Positions 57,231 through 64,000 of a stretch of DNA of 64,000 nt are shown here, piece after piece (the first letter of the stretch is position 1; each line of letters opens with the position of its first letter). The stretch lies in contig JACCIC010000189.1 in assembly GCA_018907035.1 (NCBI GenBank), positions 956,001 through 1,020,000 of the forward strand. Reading direction: 5' to 3'. The notes below the pieces were generated by a model that was given only the letters and a program-made list of their open reading frames with translations, had not been told where the DNA came from and made no database searches. Source of the stretch: Sycobia sp. Sy_11 (taxonomy: Eukaryota; Arthropoda; Insecta; Hymenoptera; Epichrysomallidae). Both the position numbers and the translations under genes were made by a program.

Positions 57231-57960
57231 TCGCGCCGCACGTCCCGCGGACTCGTTCGCGCGTGCTATATATACGTGCTATATTAAGCTATAATATACG
57301 CGTATCTATATAGGCACCAGGAACAAACAGCCGCTCGGCCCCCCGGGGTCAAATTAATATACATATATCTATGTACATTGTAGCGTCTGCCCCGCGACGT
57401 TTATCAGACGCGGCGCTTGTGCATCGTCGATTCGGCCGGTCAACGCGCGCCAACAGCTTATTCCGGGCAAACAACAGGCGCCCCGAGCCGCGCCCGATGC
57501 GTCCACCCATTGTACGCAGAAATGAAGCTGTATTTCTCACGCGCGGTGCGACGGGAATGCTGGGAAATTAAATTAAACCCACCGCCCCCCTCCCCCCGCG
57601 TTTATAATTGTCCTCTGTGTACTTATCCCACGGGGCGAGATGGGTATGTTCGTACGGGCTGGGGTACGTGAAAATGGTAAATTTACGTTATTGGATCAAG
57701 CGTCCGCGTCACGGCTGTATGTTTCCTAAATTTTTCCCGACGGATCGTTCGATCCATCTGCGGACTTGTATCGCGGACCGATGCATGTAGTATGGATGTA
57801 CGGTATATATTTGACGGTGCGGCGCAACGTCAAACTCGGACAGCGACGTTTACAATTGTCGATTAAAACAATCGTAACTCCGCACTCCCGCGAGAACTTA
57901 TATATACGCATACTAGCCAATCCCGCGGTTGGCAAAAAAATTATCTTCTTTAGTACGTAA
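57231..57960. other. Moderately GC-rich segment, no supported gene
   Basis: Small overlapping frames on both strands. One contains YNCPLCTYP, reminiscent of a zinc-finger start but lacking the histidines. Confidence 0.45.
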
Positions 57961-58584
57961 TGCCGATGATCTATGTATCTATATGTACCTATGTATCTAT
58001 CTGTGTATCTAATTATCTAAATATCTCTCTATCCGCGAATCAATCTATTTAAAACTATCTTGTACGATAGTACATAGTGAGGTAAGTATGGTGTATTCGA
58101 ATTCCTTATTATTTAAAACTTCTCTTTAAATATAATACATTTATCAATAATATACTGTATTTATATAAATGGAATGCTCTCCTAATTAGACTTCTCCGTC
58201 AATTGCACGTTCATATCTGATTCTAGAAAAAAATTTATAGCCTAAGATGGTAATAGAATGTTATTTCAGGATTATATTAAATTATTTCTAATTTAAACAA
58301 AAGAAAATATTCAAATCAATTTTTGTATATTGAAGTATATGTAAATATACATAAGTATCAATTCGAGTAAGTTTCGAAATGATTATTTATTATTATTGAA
58401 CGAAAATTTTTTTATTAAAAGTGTGCCTATGCAGTCACATATATAACCGATTTATATTGACGCAATAATTATATTTCAAAATTTCACCAACCAATATCGA
58501 AGAAGAATATCCGAAATACTTGAACATTGATTTCAAGCGTGTGTAAACATAATTCACCGTGGAAGACAGCCTGACACATTGTAC
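57961..58584. other. Degenerate (TATC)n patch and AT-rich DNA
   Basis: ATCTATGT/ATCTA words run from about 57969 to 58040, followed by unique AT-rich sequence. Confidence 0.55.
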
Positions 58585-58840
58585 AAATCGTTCCGAGACA
58601 CCTAAACATCGTATTCTACCATCCAAACCTAAAACTTCCCGTAGAAGACTTTCCAACAGACTTGGACATCATGTTCTACCGACCGAATACGAAACTCCCC
58701 GTAGAAGTCGTCCCAACGCACCTGGACATCGTATTCTACCGTCCGAAAACGAAGTTCCCCGTAGGAGTCGTCCCGATACACCTGAACATCGTCTTCCACC
58801 ATCCGAACACAACATTATGATCTGTAGAAGCCGTAATGCA
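58585..58840 (+). repeat. 60-bp minisatellite, forward block
   Basis: About four units of exactly 60 bp keep register over more than 200 bp. Each contains a version of CC(T/A)GGACATCGTATTCTAC and CTCCCCGTAGAAGTCGTCCC. The block is open in one frame and encodes 20-residue units of the type (S)RP.(A/T)PGHRILPSE.E.PRR. That frame starts at GTG 58559 rather than ATG and ends at TAA 58861. Units differ by about 15-25%, so the array is old. Confidence 0.9.
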
Positions 58841-58941
58841 AGCCGAATAACTTCAATGTAATAATGGTTTTTTCCATTAAACTCGGTTTGAATTGCGGTA
58901 TAACTATAATTATAAGTAGTATAATTAGTGAAAATAAATAG

Positions 58942-59036
58942 CAGTTGTTCAGGACGACTTCTACGAGGAGTTTTGTGTTCGGTCGCTAGAATATGATTTT
59001 CAGCTGTCTCAGGCCAACTCTACCAGGAGCGAGACT
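58942..59036 (-). repeat. 60-bp minisatellite, inverted block 1
   Basis: About 1.5 units of the same repeat in reverse orientation, recognisable from AGGACGACTTCTACGAGGAG and TAGAATATGATTTTCAG. Confidence 0.8.
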
Positions 59037-59112
59037 TGTTTCGACAAATACAGCTATTTTATTATCACTTTTAAAATGAATTTATGTATTTTAAACAAAA
59101 AGTGCATATCAC

Positions 59113-59275
59113 ATACGGTTTCTACGGGAAGACGTATACTTTCGAGTTCGGCAGGTAGAATATCATGTCCAGGTATTCCGGAACGACTTCCGAAGAAGCC
59201 CCCGCAGAAGTCGTCCCGCCGTACCTGGACATCGGCTTCTACCATCTAAACAACTCCTTGTAGATGTCGTTCCGA
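59113..59275. repeat. 60-bp minisatellite, near-palindromic pair
   Basis: A reverse unit (59113-59198) and a forward unit (59202-59275) meet head to head. TGTCCAGGTATTCCGGAACG (59166-59185) pairs with the reverse complement of 59208-59232 with few mismatches. Further forward-unit remnants continue to about 59345. Confidence 0.85.
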
Positions 59276-59345
59276 GATGTCTGGACATTGGACATATTAT
59301 TATACCATCCAAAAATGATCCAAAACTACAACATTTTCCCGTCGG

Positions 59346-59407
59346 AGCCGTATTTAAAATATGTAATACATCAATATTTCGTATATTTTTGTATTTTAAA
59401 GTAAATT

Positions 59408-59465
<58 letters not shown>

Positions 59466-60139
59466 CGAGGTTGTTGGTAAAATAACTTCTTATTTCGGCA
59501 TCGTTTCTTTTTTCCAAACCGAAAGAACATAGCATATGTCAAAGATATAATACGAAGTGTAAAAACTAAAACATAATTTTTCTTCACAAATAATGTTTAG
59601 TATAATTTGACAAAAAACCATCTTACAAGAGAAGACGGGTGAAAGAGTGAGAGCTCTGAGGTTAAGAAAACCCGATTGTTTAAACATACTTTTTTCTATG
59701 CATATCGATCATTTTTCAACGAATCAATTGAAAACGAATCTCAATGCGGTGATTGATCATTTTTCTCTTTAGTGATTCGTTAAATTGATTGTTTTTTTAT
59801 CGATGTTTCTCATTGCTTAATGTATATTTATTTGACAAATGGTGCATTTGAAACTAACTGATATTATCAAACTGTAAATAGGATTATAATTGAGATTATA
59901 ATATTTTACAAACACGTAACAATAAATATTCTTTATTTAAGATAACACATTAGCAGTAAAGTTTCAAGTATACTATTATACATATTTATTATAATCTTCT
60001 TTTTACTCTGATGATTGACTATTAAACATCGTCCTTTTCTTAATATCAGAAGGTTTTTTTTTACTTATTATTACTATTATTTATTCTGTTAAATGTGAAG
60101 AATTATTGATAAATAAATGACGAATTTATTGCTCTATGG
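59346..60139. other. AT-rich desert
   Basis: Unique AT-rich DNA. The word GATCATTTTTC occurs twice near 59707 and 59755 beside TGATTGAT and GAATCAATT words. Confidence 0.55.
59412..59461. repeat. (TA)n microsatellite, about 50 bp
   Basis: Pure alternation that starts soon after the 60-bp repeat cluster. Confidence 0.95.
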
Positions 60140-60282
60140 CACTTGGTGAAACATGTGTAAATACAAAAAAAATTTTTTGAGAAAAACACATTTTTCTTCA
60201 ACGCGTGAATAGTTTTACAATTGCGATGTAATAAATTAATAAATATGTTTCACCAAGTAAAGTAATAAATGTTTCACCAAGT
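60140..60282. mobile_element. MITE-like element or inverted repeat
   Basis: ACTTGGTGAAACAT (60141-60154) is the exact reverse complement of ATGTTTCACCAAGT at 60245-60258, and that end is repeated directly at 60269-60282. The 118-143 bp between these ends is AT-rich and non-coding. This fits a very small Tc1/mariner-type non-autonomous element with a duplicated right end, but no clear target duplication was seen. Confidence 0.4.
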
Positions 60283-60780
60283 ATAATTGCCTAATAAATC
60301 AATCATGTATTTTAAGTAGCTGAATGAGCAGAAATCAATTTATTCTATTTTACTAGCATTAGGAAATAAATTAATATTATAACGCTAGCGCGTGTAAATC
60401 CATGCGACCTTCTTTCTTTCCTGAAACGCCGTCGTTCTTCAAATTCGACTACATAATTAGGAGATTTCAGTATAAAAATTTGACGATTTCACCGTCTATG
60501 CAGTTCTGATAGAGAAATGCAATGATCTTCGTGCAAGAAATTATTACATTTATCAATTATCGACGAATTGCCTCTGTCAGTATTTCCACTAAGTACTTGA
60601 ACGAAATCTCATTCCTCTCGCGTTCTGTAAGTTTCTGGTTCAATTACGCATTATATAAGTACGGCGATCCAACGATCGGCAATCCGCCGTTCTCCCGCAT
60701 TTCCTTAGAGATATATACGTCTAATTGTATAATTATTTCAAATTCCGGCGGAACCACTATACCTCTGCACACGTGCGCGC
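60283..60780. other. AT-rich sequence, no gene seen
   Basis: Unique sequence becoming more GC-rich towards 60670. Confidence 0.5.
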
Positions 60781-60831
60781 ATACGTAATGCTTCGAGGGC
60801 CGGGCGCGGCAGATGGCCCCCGCGAACCGGG

Positions 60832-60837
<6 letters not shown>

Positions 60838-60868
<31 letters not shown>
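60838..60868. repeat. (CT)n microsatellite, about 31 bp
   Basis: Pure CT ending in GTTTTGTTTAGGG. Confidence 0.95.
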
Positions 60869-60873
<5 letters not shown>

Positions 60874-61643
60874 GTTTAGGGTAAAGAAGGGACGGGTCGC
60901 GATCGCAACGGGGCTCGTCGCGTATGATATACGTAACCGCCCCTATATATAGATATATATATACATATACATGTACTCGTAAGAGAGCAGCGCATTCCAA
61001 GGAACCTGCCCGCTCGACCACCCCACCGAGAATACATACAGACATATATATATAAATATATATCCGCGCGCGTTCTACTTCAGGAAGGTGCTCGCGCGCG
61101 CACCACCTGCGACCACCAAGATGTACCTGCGCGGGGTGGCGCGCGCGCGCCCTCGAGGGGGATGGCCACCGCCCCGCTGCCCAGCCACGCGTGATTCCTC
61201 GGGGCCATATGTCGAGGAGTCGCTCACGCCCCCGGAGTTAACCTCTCCGCCGGGTAAGTCGGTGGATGGATATATAGCCAACCCTCCCCTTCTCTCCTCC
61301 GCCCCCGCGCCCTTCACGTTGCGGCCCGAAGAGCGGGGTTCGCCCGCGTCGACGCGCTCGGGCGATCGAGGCCAAGCGCACTCCCCCCCCCGGCCTTTCT
61401 TCGGCTCTCCTCGATACGTTGCGCGCGCGAGCGAGCGCCCGCGCCTCTCCGTCGGGCGGGTTTTTTACTGACGCCTGCACCAACCCCCCCTTCCCTCCCC
61501 CCGCCGGCCCGCCCAAGGCTCCGTAAATTTTCCCGATTCCACGGATGCGCCGAATGGGGCGGCTATTATATGCGCCCTGCGTTTCGGAGCTGTACGAGCG
61601 CGGTCGCGCGCCCGAGACGAAGGGTCGGATTGAGATATTTTAC

Positions 61644-61646
<3 letters not shown>

Positions 61647-61684
<38 letters not shown>

Positions 61685-61687
61685 CTC
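61647..61687. repeat. (CT)n microsatellite, about 35 bp
   Basis: Pure CT ending in CGATCTCTTG. Confidence 0.95.
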
Positions 61688-61850
61688 TTGTAATTTACAC
61701 GGCAACCCGTTGATTTGAACGCGTATAATAAGAGACTTTCCAGTGAAACGCCGAGAAAAGAGAAACTTTCTTCGCTCGCTGGGGTTACAATGAGAAGCGT
61801 TGAAGCGCGTCGAATTGCTAAATCGCTATCCAATTGTATGAGTGTGTCTG

Positions 61851-62590
61851 TTTCTTTTTTTTTTTATTCAAATCGGAATACATGAAAGGTGTATTTAGCT
61901 ACACCTTTCTAAATTTATATTTTATGGAAAGTAAAGGGACAATTCAATTGATAGTAGTCCGAGAATTTCAGTTTCAAGGAATTTAGCATAAGAAACACGA
62001 ATATTGAGTTTTATAAGCGTGAAAATTTATAAAAAATGCAATTTGTAGCTTAGAAAAATTATTCTTTTTAAGATGCACAATTATCAAGTTCCATTAGACA
62101 AATTCTATTCTGAAACATTATAACGAGTAATTTTCAGTATTTAATGCTTTCTTCTGCTATGTTACATAAAATAATATAAATACGTAAATAAATTTAAATA
62201 TCTCAAAAATAATGGATAACGTTTAAATTGTAAGATCTGTTAATATTATATTATATAATGTATAACTGATTATTGGACCATCTCGGAATAAAGAATTATT
62301 TATAATTCAACTACTTTTGTCTACATTTGTACGAGAACTCACGCATGTTCATAATTAAATGAACCGGAACGCAGCTTTTGAAATTCTAAATGATTTGTAA
62401 TACTCTAAGTATATATACTTACGGACAATTTACGAAAATTACAAAGTAGTTTTCATAAATTCTGAAGTTTTAATTCGCTGCTCAAATATACGATAATGAC
62501 ATAGTTACGGTAATAAAGTTCCAAAACAAAACAAAAGAAAGAAGTGAAAGCTATAAATCTTGATAGAAAGGAGAGATTTTGGTGAAAAGT
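61851..62590. other. AT-rich desert
   Basis: Unique AT-rich sequence. No element was recognised. Confidence 0.6.
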
Positions 62591-62621
62591 CTCAATTAAC
62601 ATCAGACCACCTTGACCGATG

Positions 62622-62730
62622 GGGCTGAGAGAAAGGAGAGAGGGAGAGAGAGAGGAGACAAAGAGGGAAAGGGAGAAAAGGGAGAAAAGGGAGAAAGAAA
62701 GGAACAGAATGAAAGGAAGAAAGAAAGCCC
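62622..62730. repeat. Degenerate purine (GA/GGAGAAA) tract
   Basis: Almost pure purine on the + strand for about 110 bp, with several GGGAGAAAA units. Confidence 0.8.
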
Positions 62731-63038
62731 GCCATGTCGACCGGGCCGCCACCCTAAAAATTTCCAGAGAAATTTCCATAAAACGCGGGGCGCCCAAGCT
62801 GTTCGGAAGCGCCGCTGTCGTCGGCCCGGCGGGCGGCCGCGGCTCTCCAGGTGCCGCGCGACACCGCCGCCCGCGGCCCGATGGCCAGGCAAGCATGAAT
62901 CCGCCGCCCCGAAGGAGCCCGAGGGGGGCGCGCGAAGGGGGCCACCCTCCCGGGAGCGCGCGCGGCGCACCTGCAACCCCAAGACGCGAGGGTCGTCGGT
63001 GTGGTATCGGTGGCGTTGCAGGGTGCGTCGCTCTTCCT

Positions 63039-63067
63039 TCTCCTCCTCCTCCTCCTCCTCCTCCTCC
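63039..63067. repeat. (CCT)n trinucleotide array
   Basis: About nine CTC/CCT units followed by C7. Confidence 0.9.
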
Positions 63068-63560
63068 CCCCCTCGTCCTCCTGCTTCCTCTTGGCCCGAG
63101 GCCAGCGGCGCGTGAATCCGCGCGACGACCGTGCCGCCAAGTGCGCGTGCACGCACGCACGCACGCGCGCGCGCGCGATTTCTTTCCGCGGCTTTTGGGC
63201 GGGGGGAGGGGAGGGGAGCCGCGGACAAACATACCCCCGGTGCAACTTGCGCCGGGGCGCGCGACCGTGGCGGACAGGTGACACGCGTCGGCACGCGCGT
63301 GTATTTGTATTCTATATATATACGAGACCGATTCGAGCGCAACGCGGCCGCGGAACAGCTGAGGAGGACGGCGGCGGCGCGTGCGTTATTTTGCGCGCGG
63401 GGTGAGCGCGAGGCGGTGGTCGTTGCATCGGGGCCACGCGCAACGTCTTACGGCGCTTTTCTTATTAGCCAACGGTCGCTGAGTGAATCCCCATGTTCCT
63501 TGTCGTACAAAAAGAAAAAAAAAATAACAAAAAATTAATTGCTTCCGCGCGTTTTCAGCC

Positions 63561-64000
63561 CCTGGCATCTAAGAATACGCGTAAATTCAAACCTGGCTTA
63601 TCGTTATTAATACGGCCTCGTAATTTAGCCATTGGGCGCAAAATTTTCTTAAAAATGCATATATCAACTGATATTTCGATGGAATAAACAGGGAATTAAA
63701 AATATTTCTGCATTAGATAGGCGGAATAGATTTTCAAACATTCATTTGACGTGCTGAACATAAATTTAGCTAAACTGGAAAAATATCACAATTCGTGATA
63801 CATTTAAAACAGGTATTGGTGAATTGATAAAATTTTATTTCTCATAATTGTTTTAGAACTGTAATAATATTATCTCTACAAAAGTCTTGTTTAATAAATA
63901 AAAATAAATATAATACTCTAAGAAAACCTGCTTCAACTAAATGTAATAGTTGTCAATTACATTTGCATGTATATAAATTTTAAAAATATACTTTATATCA
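63561..64000. other. AT-rich stretch, no gene seen
   Basis: Unique AT-rich sequence to the end of the window. Confidence 0.55.

Larger units (their letters stand above)
60781..61850. other. GC-rich island, no supported gene
   Basis: CpG-rich throughout with C tracts (61384-61392, 61485-61500). Overlapping Arg/Pro/Ala frames on both strands are compositional. Confidence 0.5.
62591..63560. other. GC-rich island with purine tract, no supported gene
   Basis: A GA/GGGAGAAA tract (62622-62730) precedes strongly CpG-rich DNA to about 63430. It has a (CCT)n array and a (GCAC)/(GC) alternation at 63147-63178. Frames up to 259 codons overlap on all six frames and are compositional. Confidence 0.5.

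Noticed and set aside
57417..57671. CPLC motif resembling the start of a C2H2 zinc finger
   Set aside because: No paired histidines follow at the expected spacing, and the frame ends after WGT.
62453..63405. Overlapping frames of 130-260 codons on all six frames
   Set aside because: They exist because GC-rich DNA has few stop codons. They are Arg/Pro/Ala-rich low complexity with no domain and mutually exclusive overlap.

Overview
This window looks like eukaryotic nuclear DNA, most likely from an insect and plausibly a hymenopteran (inference). It has no bacterial-style gene packing and no long open frames. CpG-rich, GC-rich islands of 0.5-3 kb alternate with AT-rich deserts. Simple repeats are extremely dense: more than 50 (TA)n arrays of about 30-60 bp plus many GA/CT, CA/TG, TAG and TATC arrays. 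Long frames reading Tyr-Ile, Ser-Leu, Arg-Glu or Thr-His repeats are only translations of these microsatellites. They are not annotated as genes.

The best gene candidate is a short first coding exon on the + strand at 2036-2134. It encodes a signal-peptide-like N-terminus, follows a GC-rich 5'UTR-like stretch with an initiator-like TCAGTT near 1961, and ends at a possible GTAGGT splice donor. If it is real, much or all of the remaining 62 kb to the right could be a very long first intron rich in regulatory DNA. Several weaker exon-like islands of higher GC, bordered by splice-like dinucleotides, occur in the AT-rich deserts: 17165-17269 (-), 25012-25263 (+), 31966-32199 (+), 39401-39493 (+) and 56045-56113 (-). 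None could be assigned to a family.

Mobile DNA is old and broken. A mariner-type element with recognisable transposase blocks and partial inverted ends lies at about 22640-23590. A non-LTR retrotransposon reverse-transcriptase remnant with a damaged YADD box is at 43641-43965. Two diverged copies of one interspersed repeat, opening with a hammerhead-like stem-loop motif, lie 40 kb apart (6996-7314 and 47659-47900). A small MITE-like inverted repeat sits at 60140-60282. A 60-bp minisatellite whose blocks occur in both orientations, including a near-palindrome, spans 58585-59345.

Layout: 1-640 AT-rich; 641-4360 GC islands around the candidate exon; 4361-7750 AT-rich with TA arrays and repeat copy A; 7751-16110 a series of GC islands with CT/GA, CA, TA and TAG arrays; 16111-20860 mostly AT-rich; 20861-21570 GC island; 21571-26400 AT desert with the mariner fossil and two GC bumps; 26401-34000 mixed, microsatellite-heavy; 34001-35570 AT-rich; 35571-41580 islands with GA/CT arrays, interrupted by an AT desert (37391-38570); 41581-45990 AT desert with the RT fossil; 45991-51170 GC islands and repeat copy B; 51171-60780 largely AT-rich, with islands at 53081-53740, 54931-55540 and 57231-57960 and the 60-bp array; 60781-63560 GC islands; 63561-64000 AT-rich. 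No tRNA, rRNA, CRISPR or prokaryotic operon was seen. All coordinates of repeats and exon borders were read by eye and may be off by a few bases.
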